Positions 9,865 through 16,881 of a stretch of DNA of 64,000 bases are shown here, one piece after another. The notes below the pieces were generated by a model. That model was given only the letters and a program-made list of their open reading frames with translations. It did no database searches and was not told where the DNA came from. The stretch spans positions 1 through 64,000 of the forward strand of contig JAVBTX010000005.1 of assembly GCA_031555935.1 (NCBI GenBank). The letters run 5' to 3'. Both the position numbers and the translations under genes were made by a program. The stretch is from Roseburia_C sp031555935. Lineage in GTDB: Bacteria; Bacillota; Clostridia; Lachnospirales; Lachnospiraceae. Numbering within the stretch: position 1 is the first letter of the stretch; every line of letters begins with the position of its first letter.

Positions 9865-10221
9865 ATGGAAGACAATGGAAGAAAAATCATCGAGCTGGAG
9901 TTAGTTGACCTGCTTCCGGCCATTATGAAGAAGAAGGTAGAGGAATGGCGCCTGGGACAGATTTGCTCGGTATATAAAGATGGCAAATATGAAATTAGTT
10001 ACTCTTTTGCACAGGAGTATGAACTTGAAAATATTCGTGTGACAATTGAAAAAGAAACACTGTTGCCAAGTATTAGTAGAATTTACAGTTCAGCATTTTT
10101 ATATGAAAATGAGATGCGCGAGCTTTTTGGTGTAAATATAGAGTATATGAGAGTAGACTATCATAACAAGCTCTACCAAATTAATGAAGAGACACCATTT
10201 TTGAAAGAGGAGGACAAATAG
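9865..10221 (+). CDS. echD: Ech-type hydrogenase subunit EchD (NuoC-like)
   Basis: Small soluble subunit (118 aa) corresponding to NuoC/HycE N-terminal domain. Sequence similarity is low, as usual for this subunit. The segment ENEMRELFGV at about residues 89-98 matches the conserved ERE-x-DMFG region, and the position between the small and large subunit genes supports the call. It starts 3 bases after the echC stop, with AAAGGGG as ribosome site, and runs directly into echE with no gap. Confidence 0.82.
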   Translation: MEDNGRKIIELELVDLLPAIMKKKVEEWRLGQICSVYKDGKYEISYSFAQEYELENIRVTIEKETLLPSISRIYSSAFLYENEMRELFGVNIEYMRVDYHNKLYQINEETPFLKEEDK

Positions 10222-11304
10222 ATGAATACCAAAAGAAGTACCGTTCCATTTGGACCTCAGCATCCAGTTTTGCCGGAACCGATTCATTTAGATTTAGTGT
10301 TAGAGGATGAAACAGTCATCGAAGCGATTCCATCGATTGGTTATGTGCATCGGGGCTTGGAAAGTCTGGTTACGAAAAAAGATTTCCATGAAATGGTGTA
10401 TGTCACCGAACGTATCTGCGGCATCTGTTCCTTTATGCATGGGATGGGTTATTGTCATGCCGTTGAAGAAGTTATGAAGATAGAGGTGCCAAGGCGGGCC
10501 GATTATCTGCGGACCATCTGGGCGGAGATGTCAAGGATTCACAGTCATTTATTATGGCTGGGGTTATTAGCGGATGCATTTGGTTTTGAAGCATTGTTTA
10601 TGCAGTCATGGCGGATTCGTGAGAAGATATTAGATATGTTTGAAATCTCAACCGGCGGCCGGGTTATTTTCTCGGTAAACAAAATCGGTGGTGTCTTGAA
10701 GGACATGCCAGCCGAGATGTTGAATAGCTTTGTGGCTATTTTAAATGATATGGACAAAGAACTGCGGGAGACGACAAGTGTATTTTTAAATGACTATACC
10801 GTGAAGACTCGTTTAACCGGAGTTGGTATTTTGACAAAAGAGGATGCCAACCGATTGGGTGCAGTCGGACCAATGATGCGGGCGTCTGGGATTGAACTTG
10901 ATACGCGTAAAATTGGTTACAGTGCTTATAATGATTTAGATTTTAACATTATTACCAGCAATGACTGTGACAGCTATGCCAGATGTCAGGTGCGGATTGG
11001 AGAGATTTTCCAATCAATTGAAATTATTAAGCAGGCAGTCGCGAAGATGCCAGCGGGTGAGATTGCGACTGCAGTAAAAGGGAATCCAGATGGAGAATAT
11101 TTTATGCGGTTGGAACAGCCACGCGGCGAGGCCTTTTATTATGTTAAGGCAAATGGTTCAAAATTCTTAGACCGGATGCGGGTGCGGACACCGACCTTTG
11201 CCAATTTGCCGGCGATGCTAAGCACCATGAAAGGTGCTGCATATGGTGATGTGCCATTATTGATTCTAACCATCGACCCATGTATTAGTTGTACCGAACG
11301 ATAA
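10222..11304 (+). CDS. echE: Ech-type hydrogenase large catalytic subunit EchE
   Basis: NiFe active-site subunit (360 aa), related to NuoD. The nickel and iron ligands are visible: C66 and C69 in RICGIC, and C354 and C357 in DPCISC near the C-terminus. It makes or oxidises hydrogen using electrons from the EchF/EchC clusters. The protein ends three residues after the last ligand (TER), so there is no C-terminal peptide to cleave. That is the situation reported for some Ech and CooH large subunits, and it agrees with the absence of a hydrogenase endopeptidase gene here. The presence of all four cysteines rules out a complex I NuoD subunit. Confidence 0.95.
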   Translation: MNTKRSTVPFGPQHPVLPEPIHLDLVLEDETVIEAIPSIGYVHRGLESLVTKKDFHEMVYVTERICGICSFMHGMGYCHAVEEVMKIEVPRRADYLRTIWAEMSRIHSHLLWLGLLADAFGFEALFMQSWRIREKILDMFEISTGGRVIFSVNKIGGVLKDMPAEMLNSFVAILNDMDKELRETTSVFLNDYTVKTRLTGVGILTKEDANRLGAVGPMMRASGIELDTRKIGYSAYNDLDFNIITSNDCDSYARCQVRIGEIFQSIEIIKQAVAKMPAGEIATAVKGNPDGEYFMRLEQPRGEAFYYVKANGSKFLDRMRVRTPTFANLPAMLSTMKGAAYGDVPLLILTIDPCISCTER

Positions 11305-11323
11305 GGAAACGGAGAGCGAAAAG

Positions 11324-11683
11324 ATGTCACAATTTATGAGTTTTACAAAGACAGCCATGAAAAATTTATTTTCAAAGCCGGCGACAACCTCCTATCCGGC
11401 GGTTCCTCTGGAATATCCGGAGCGTTCCCGCGGACATATCGAAATTGAGATAGAGACATGTATTCTGTGTGGAATTTGTATGCGGACCTGCCCACCGGGA
11501 GCGATTACGGTTGATCGGTCCGGCAGGAATTGGAGTATTTCACCTTTTGACTGTGTCCAATGTGGCTATTGCGTGGAGAAATGTCCGAAAAAATGCTTGG
11601 CCATTGTTCCGGGTTATACCGAACCGCAGCCAGAAAAATCAATCATAACACATCAGAAACCGGAGGAAGAAAAAGATGCATGA
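11324..11683 (+). CDS. echF: Ech-type hydrogenase ferredoxin subunit EchF (NuoI-like)
   Basis: Two-cluster polyferredoxin subunit (119 aa) homologous to NuoI. Cysteines C46, C49, C52, C56 and C77, C80, C83, C87 form two CxxCxxCxxxC sets for two [4Fe-4S] clusters, which pass electrons from soluble ferredoxin to EchC. The start is preceded by GGAGAG. Its end overlaps the hypA start by 8 bases, tying the structural genes to the maturation genes in a single transcript. Confidence 0.93.
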   Translation: MSQFMSFTKTAMKNLFSKPATTSYPAVPLEYPERSRGHIEIEIETCILCGICMRTCPPGAITVDRSGRNWSISPFDCVQCGYCVEKCPKKCLAIVPGYTEPQPEKSIITHQKPEEEKDA

Positions 11684-12017
11684 ATGTCATAAAGCAACGG
11701 AATGGGTAGAACAGGCGAATGCCAAAGCAAAGGCAGAAAATGCCAGCAAGGTAACCAAGCTGCATGTAACCTTTGGCGAAAGCTCTGGCTTTTCACCAGA
11801 AGTAGTAAAAAATTATTTTGATGAGGCGGCAGTGGGAACAGCGAGTGAAGGTGCCGAATTTGTGATTACCACCACCCGTTCGGTGTTAAAGTGTCCGCAG
11901 TGTGGCTTGTCATTTGAAAAGAAATTATTGGATTATCAATGTCCTGACTGTGGTGTCGAAGGAAACCCGACCGAGTCCGGCAAAGAAGTGGAACTGACAG
12001 AGATAGAATGTGAATAA
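11676..12017 (+). CDS. hypA: Hydrogenase nickel-insertion protein HypA
   Basis: Small metallochaperone (113 aa) delivering nickel to the hydrogenase large subunit. The N-terminus MHE supplies the usual nickel ligands at His2 and Glu3. A structural zinc site is formed by C73, C76, C89 and C92 (KCPQCG and QCPDCG). It overlaps echF by 8 bases. The usual partner GTPase HypB is not found next to it or anywhere in the window; hypF follows directly. Confidence 0.9.
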   Translation: MHECHKATEWVEQANAKAKAENASKVTKLHVTFGESSGFSPEVVKNYFDEAAVGTASEGAEFVITTTRSVLKCPQCGLSFEKKLLDYQCPDCGVEGNPTESGKEVELTEIECE

Positions 12018-14391
12018 TCGAATGAAAGAAACAAGGAAATATACGGTAACGGGGCTGGTCCAGGGAATTGGATACCGCCCCTTTGTTGCTGAATTGGCAA
12101 AGCAATATGGGATAACGGGCAAAGTTTTGAATTCGGCTGGACTGGTGACAATCTATGTGACCGGAATAGCGGAAGTGTTAGAACAGTTTGCCGAAGTGTT
12201 GATAACGAAGCCTCCGGCTGGAGCCAGGGTGGATAGCGTAACTTATAAGATAGAAACGTTGCAGAATTTTGATGGGTTCGTGATTGCGGCAAGTGAAACA
12301 AGTTCACTTGATCGTGGAGAGTCCGCCGTTTTACATGTGATTCGTTTGACGGAAGATGTTCGCGACGAGAAGATACCGGATATTCCAGTTGATTTGCCAA
12401 CTTGTCCAGAGTGTCTGGCGCAGCTTGAAGATAAAAATGACCGGCGGTATCGCCATCCATTTATCAGTTGTACGGCATGTGGGCCGCGGTATAGCATAAT
12501 CGAGGAACTTCCATATGACCGCTGTCATATTACAATGAAGGATTTTCCCTTTTGTGAAAGGTGCGAAAGTGAGTACAAGACTTTTGGAGACCGTCGCCAT
12601 CATGCGCAAACAATCGCTTGTCATACTTGTGGTCCAACCTTGTCATTGGAAAACCGCCTTCACACAGATGAGGACGTTGTAGCAGAAGCAGCGGCCATTT
12701 TAAAATCAGGCGGAATACTGGCAATCAAAGACATCGGTGGCTTTCATCTGGCTTGTCTGCCGACGCAGGCGAAGTCCCTGCGGATTCTGCGAGAACTAAA
12801 GGGCAGGGAAAAGAAGCCATTTGCAGTCATGTTTGAAGATGCTGCCCAAGTAAAAGCGTATTGTCAGTTAAGTGAACAAGAAGAACAGTTGTTAACTTCT
12901 ACCTCACGACCAATTGTATTATTGAAAAAAAACATGGATACATTTGCTCGTGAAGTATCTGGCAACAGTCCGGATATTGGGGCAATGCTGCCATGTAATC
13001 CGGTGCAGATAATGCTATCTGTTGCTTGTGGTCCGCTGGTGATGACGAGCGCAAATGGTTCCGGTGAACCGATGTTAATAGATAATCAGAGAATGACTGA
13101 CTGGCTCGAGGAAGGTCGAAGCAGACTGAGTGAGAAAGAAAGTTCGGCATTGCCACTTGGTATCTTAGCTCATGACCGGCCGATTCTGGCACCACTTGAT
13201 GATTCACTTTCCCGAGTAGTAAGAGGGAGGATACAGATTCTACGCAGAGGTCGCGGGTTAGTGCCGGAGCCGATAATTATGCCTGCAAAGAAGGAAAAGC
13301 AACTGTTTGCCGCGGGTGGTGATTTGAAGGCAAGTTTTTGTTACGTGTATCAGAATCGGGCTTATCTAAGTCAGCACTTTGGCGACTTGGCCAAGCAGGA
13401 CGTTTTTAATGTGTATCAGTCAGAAGTAAAACGAATGCAAACATTATTCGGCTTTATGCCGGAAGTATTTGCAGCAGATTTGCATCCATCTTATGTATCT
13501 GGCAGAATGAGCAAACAGTTGCCATATGAACAGATGGAAGTTCATAAAATTCAGCATCATCAAGCCCATGTGGCATCGGTGATTGCAGAGCATCATTTAT
13601 CGGGAATGGTCTTAGGCATCGCCTTTGATGGCACCGGTTATGGGTCCGATGGAACGATTTGGGGCAGTGAGTTTTTTGTCTGTCAGGATAATGGGCACAG
13701 CGGCGAAGGGCCGCTTCAGATGGAAAGAAAAGCACATCTTAAGCCGGTTAAGCTATTAGGAGGGGATGGAGGTGCCAAGAATACTGACAGTATCTTGTAT
13801 GGTTATCTTTCGTCCTTTGATGGAAGCTTTACGCAGCGAGTGTGGCAATTTCCGTGGTTAAATAAGGAGCAAGGGCAAGTGGTTTACGCGGCAGTGGAAC
13901 ACAACATTAATGTTGTGCGCTCAAGTTCAATGGGTCGATTGTTTGATGCAGTCAGTGCACTTTTAAATATCTGTCACTATAACAGTTATGAAGGCGAGGC
14001 GGCCATCGAGCTTGAATATCTGGCGGCGCAGTCGGCTTGTCCATATCCGTTAACAATTACCGTTATAGCAGTGGAAGCTGGTTATGTCGGTGATACTGAA
14101 GGTTTGTTTTTGAAATTAGTAGAAGGCTTGGAGCAAGGCGTATCAAGGCCGGATTTGGCGTATGGATTTTTGTTAGCAGTGGCCAATTTTGTAATTGAAA
14201 TCAGTGATTTGCTGGCGATTCCACAGATTGCGCTAAGCGGCGGGACGTTCATGAATCGGATTCTATTAGAAATAATAATTGACCAGCTTGAGCAAAAGAG
14301 TTATCAAGTCTATGTGAATGAGAAGGTTCCGTCAGGAGACGGTGGGCTCTGTCTAGGCCAATCTTATTTGGCTAGAACAAGCTTTAGGTGA
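12010..14391 (+). CDS. hypF: Hydrogenase maturation carbamoyltransferase HypF
   Basis: Enzyme (793 aa from the GTG) that turns carbamoyl phosphate into carbamoyl-adenylate and transfers the group to the HypE C-terminal cysteine, the first step of CN ligand synthesis. Domains in order: acylphosphatase-like (about residues 9-90, VQGIGYRPF), a four-CxxC zinc region (CPEC, CTAC, CERC, CHTC at about 135-220), a YrdC-like domain (about 225-400), and a Kae1-like domain with HHQAHVASVIAEH and LSGGTFMNRIL. The GTG at 12010 overlaps hypA. An ATG at 12022, four bases past the hypA stop, is an equally good start giving 789 aa; neither has a strong ribosome site. Confidence 0.93.
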   Translation: MNNRMKETRKYTVTGLVQGIGYRPFVAELAKQYGITGKVLNSAGLVTIYVTGIAEVLEQFAEVLITKPPAGARVDSVTYKIETLQNFDGFVIAASETSSLDRGESAVLHVIRLTEDVRDEKIPDIPVDLPTCPECLAQLEDKNDRRYRHPFISCTACGPRYSIIEELPYDRCHITMKDFPFCERCESEYKTFGDRRHHAQTIACHTCGPTLSLENRLHTDEDVVAEAAAILKSGGILAIKDIGGFHLACLPTQAKSLRILRELKGREKKPFAVMFEDAAQVKAYCQLSEQEEQLLTSTSRPIVLLKKNMDTFAREVSGNSPDIGAMLPCNPVQIMLSVACGPLVMTSANGSGEPMLIDNQRMTDWLEEGRSRLSEKESSALPLGILAHDRPILAPLDDSLSRVVRGRIQILRRGRGLVPEPIIMPAKKEKQLFAAGGDLKASFCYVYQNRAYLSQHFGDLAKQDVFNVYQSEVKRMQTLFGFMPEVFAADLHPSYVSGRMSKQLPYEQMEVHKIQHHQAHVASVIAEHHLSGMVLGIAFDGTGYGSDGTIWGSEFFVCQDNGHSGEGPLQMERKAHLKPVKLLGGDGGAKNTDSILYGYLSSFDGSFTQRVWQFPWLNKEQGQVVYAAVEHNINVVRSSSMGRLFDAVSALLNICHYNSYEGEAAIELEYLAAQSACPYPLTITVIAVEAGYVGDTEGLFLKLVEGLEQGVSRPDLAYGFLLAVANFVIEISDLLAIPQIALSGGTFMNRILLEIIIDQLEQKSYQVYVNEKVPSGDGGLCLGQSYLARTSFR

Positions 14392-14405
14392 GTTAAGATT
14401 GGCCT
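14355..14405 (+). repeat. Inverted repeat across the hypF stop
   Basis: Perfect 12-base arms AGGCCAATCTTA (14355-14366) and TAAGATTGGCCT (14394-14405), with a 27-base loop containing the hypF stop codon. No T-run follows, so it is not a typical terminator. An mRNA hairpin that affects coupling or stability is an inference. Confidence 0.6.
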
Positions 14406-14442
14406 TGGCCAGGTCTATTTGAGTTAGAAGGGAGCAATTCAA

Positions 14443-14679
14443 ATGTGTGTAGCAATTCCGGGAAAAGTAATTTCCCTTGCAGATGGGACGGCAGTTGTAG
14501 ATTTTAGTGGAAATCATGTCAATGCATTGGCCGGATTGGTAAATGTCCATATCGGTGATTATGTCTTGGTTCACGCGGGCTGCATTATTCAGACTATGAA
14601 GAAGCAGGAAGCAGATGAAATCATTGATTTGATGAGAGAGCTCAATGAGGTAAGTTCCCCTCGTTTGGGGGAAGAATGA
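14443..14679 (+). CDS. hypC: Hydrogenase assembly chaperone HypC
   Basis: Small chaperone (78 aa) that, with HypD, holds the Fe(CN)2CO unit and brings it to the large subunit. The N-terminus MCVAIPGKV with Cys2 is diagnostic, and His44 in VLVHAG matches the second conserved residue. The ribosome site GAAGGGAG sits about 9 bases before the ATG. It overlaps hypD by 4 bases. Confidence 0.95.
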   Translation: MCVAIPGKVISLADGTAVVDFSGNHVNALAGLVNVHIGDYVLVHAGCIIQTMKKQEADEIIDLMRELNEVSSPRLGEE

Positions 14680-15734
14680 TGATGGAATTGGATGATATTG
14701 TAGCATATTTAAAATCATATCACGAAAGCAACCGTAAGCTGACAATTATGGAAGTGTGTGGAAGCCATACTGCGGCGATTGCCAAGTTTGGTATTCGGGA
14801 GATTATTTCAGAGCAGATTCATTTGATTAGCGGGCCAGGGTGTCCAGTCTGTGTCACCCCGACGGCCTATATCGACCGTTTGATTGAGCTTTCCAAAGGG
14901 CAGCATACTTGTGTGGTGACATTTGGCGATTTGTTGCGTGTGCCGGGCAGTGCACAGACATTAAATCAGGCCAAAGCCGAAGGCGGGGCGGTGCAGATGG
15001 TCTATGCGCCAGTTGATATGCTGGGACTGGCGGCAAAAAATCCGCAGATTACCTATGTCTTTGCGGCAGTCGGTTTTGAAACCACAGCACCGGTGTATAC
15101 CTTGCTGTTAGAGGAAGCGAAACGCCGCGGTCTCACCAATGTGAAGCTATTGACAGCATTAAAAACAATGCCATCCGCATTGGCGTGGTTGTGTCAAAAT
15201 GGAGCCCGCATCGATGGCTTTTTAGCGCCGGGACACGTTAGTGCCATTATGGGCAGTGAACTGTTTGAGCCGTTGGCCAGTGAGTACCAAAAGCCATTTG
15301 GCGTGGCTGGATTTGGTGCCGAGGAACTGCTCATTGCAATTTATGGATTGGTGGCTCAAATCAAATCCGGTAAGTACGATGTTTGTAACTATTATCCGGC
15401 GGTGGTGACAGCCGAAGGCAATCTGATTGCCCAAGAAAAGCTGGCTGAATATTTTGAAGCAGGCGATGCCACCTGGCGGGGGATGGGAAACATTTCCGGC
15501 TCCGGTCTGTATTTGAAAGAGTGCTATCAGGAATTCGACGCAGGCAGTCGTAACTTAACAGCGGATCAGAAAATGAATCAGCACTGCTGTTGCGACCAGG
15601 TTTTGATGGGCAAAATGGAATCACAGCAATGTCCATTGTTTCGGAAGGCATGTACGCCGGCGAAACCACAGGGAGCTTGTATGGTCTCACTTGAGGGCAG
15701 TTGTTATCAAAAGTATCTGAATGATAAAAGGTAA
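14676..15734 (+). CDS. hypD: Hydrogenase iron-centre assembly protein HypD
   Basis: Scaffold protein (352 aa) on which the Fe(CN)2CO group is built with HypC. Conserved cysteines are visible in EVCGSH (C28) and GPGCPVCVTP (C56 and C59). A cysteine-rich C-terminal part (CCCDQ, QCPLF, ACTP, GSCYQ) would bind the [4Fe-4S] cluster. Three ATG codons stand in a row at 14676, 14679 and 14682. The first overlaps the hypC stop; the third has the best distance to GGGGGAAG, so two residues at the N-terminus are uncertain. Confidence 0.95.
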   Translation: MMMELDDIVAYLKSYHESNRKLTIMEVCGSHTAAIAKFGIREIISEQIHLISGPGCPVCVTPTAYIDRLIELSKGQHTCVVTFGDLLRVPGSAQTLNQAKAEGGAVQMVYAPVDMLGLAAKNPQITYVFAAVGFETTAPVYTLLLEEAKRRGLTNVKLLTALKTMPSALAWLCQNGARIDGFLAPGHVSAIMGSELFEPLASEYQKPFGVAGFGAEELLIAIYGLVAQIKSGKYDVCNYYPAVVTAEGNLIAQEKLAEYFEAGDATWRGMGNISGSGLYLKECYQEFDAGSRNLTADQKMNQHCCCDQVLMGKMESQQCPLFRKACTPAKPQGACMVSLEGSCYQKYLNDKR

Positions 15735-15747
15735 GGAAAATAGTGTG

Positions 15748-16746
15748 ATGGAAAAAATAATTTTAGAGCATGGCAGCGGTGGACAAAGCACCGGAGCATT
15801 AATTGATGAAGTTTTTGCAAGTGCATTTGATAATGAGGTTCTGCTTCAGATGGAGGATAGTGCCGTGGTGCCGGGCAGTGGAACACTGGCAATTACGACA
15901 GACAGTTTTGTGGTAACGCCACTTGAATTTCCGGGTGGAGATATTGGTCGTCTGGCAATTTGCGGAACGGTCAATGACCTGCTGACCCGGGGGGCGGTAC
16001 CGAAATATATTACCTGTGGTTTCATTTTGCAGGAGGGTGCCAGCATCGAGCAGTTGAAACGGCTGACAATGTCGATGGCCAAAACGGCAGAAGAAGCTGG
16101 TGTGGTAATTGTAGCTGGTGATACGAAGGTGGTAGAGGGCGACGGCGGCATTTTTATTAATACAACCGGAGTTGGCTTTGTGGCATCCGGGGTTGATATT
16201 TCAGCACGAAACAGTCAGGTTGACGACGTGATATTAGTGTCAGGAACGCTAGGCGAACATCACGCCGCAATCTTGAGCAGTCGAATGGAAATAAGAAATA
16301 CGATTATGAGTGATGCTGCACCGCTAACGGCGATGGTAAGCAGCTTGATGAACGCGGGGATTGTGCCGCATGTTTTGCGCGATGTGACAAGGGGTGGTCT
16401 GGCAACTGTTTTGAAGGAATTAGCAGTTACGTCGGGCCTAAAATTTGACCTTGAAGAGGAGTGGTTGCCGGTGCAAAATCAGGTCCGTGACTTTTGCGGT
16501 TTGCTTGGACTAGAACCACTTTATATGGGAAATGAAGGTAAAATGGTAATGATTCTTCCAGCATCAATGGGGGAACAGGCGCTTGAGATTATTAAAACAT
16601 CGCCATATGGTCAGGATGCAGCAATGATTGGCCGCGTATCAAGACCGCTGGAACATGAGCCGGGGCGGGTGGTGCTGCACACTAGATTTGGTGGACATCG
16701 GATTTTGGAACGTTTGCAAGGGGAAGGTTTACCAAGAATTTGTTGA
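15748..16746 (+). CDS. hypE: Hydrogenase maturation protein HypE
   Basis: PurM/AIR-synthase-like enzyme (332 aa) that dehydrates its own C-terminal thiocarboxamide to thiocyanate, the CN donor. The family start is seen as MEKIILEHGSGG, and the protein ends in the expected PRIC with the carbamoylated cysteine as last residue. I choose the ATG at 15748; an earlier ATG at 15721 would overlap hypD by 14 bases and adds nine unconserved residues. AAGGTAAGGA upstream can serve as ribosome site. This is the last gene of the hydrogenase operon; no clear terminator follows. Confidence 0.94.
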   Translation: MEKIILEHGSGGQSTGALIDEVFASAFDNEVLLQMEDSAVVPGSGTLAITTDSFVVTPLEFPGGDIGRLAICGTVNDLLTRGAVPKYITCGFILQEGASIEQLKRLTMSMAKTAEEAGVVIVAGDTKVVEGDGGIFINTTGVGFVASGVDISARNSQVDDVILVSGTLGEHHAAILSSRMEIRNTIMSDAAPLTAMVSSLMNAGIVPHVLRDVTRGGLATVLKELAVTSGLKFDLEEEWLPVQNQVRDFCGLLGLEPLYMGNEGKMVMILPASMGEQALEIIKTSPYGQDAAMIGRVSRPLEHEPGRVVLHTRFGGHRILERLQGEGLPRIC

Positions 16747-16794
16747 TTTTATCCAAAATTTTCCATAATTTTGCTAAAAAATTCAAATAGAAAA

Positions 16795-16823
16795 TTGAAA
16801 TGTCAGAGAAAATGTAGTATAAT
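16795..16823 (+). promoter_or_regulatory. SigA-type promoter
   Basis: TTGAAA, 17-base spacer, TATAAT; 58 bases before the response-regulator gene at 16882. It separates that gene from the hyp operon. Confidence 0.75.
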
Positions 16824-16881
16824 GGGCTATAGATTTTCAATATTTGGGGAAATAACTGCTGGTATCAGTGGAGGATAATAA

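Noticed and set aside
6636..11683. Complex I (NADH dehydrogenase) instead of hydrogenase
   Set aside because: Only six subunits are present, no NADH-binding module is encoded, and the large subunit keeps all four NiFe cysteines with hyp maturation genes following directly.
12291..12311. An 8-base inverted repeat (CAAGTGAA/TTCACTTG) in hypF
   Set aside because: It is short, inside the coding sequence and far from any start; probably chance.
11936..12460. A 174-codon open frame on the minus strand within hypA/hypF
   Set aside because: It lies opposite well-supported hyp genes, has no ribosome site and its translation has no recognisable domain; it is a by-product of hypF codon use.
14353..14745. 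A 130-codon open frame on the minus strand over hypC
   Set aside because: It covers hypC and both junctions with clear motifs on the + strand; no start signal.
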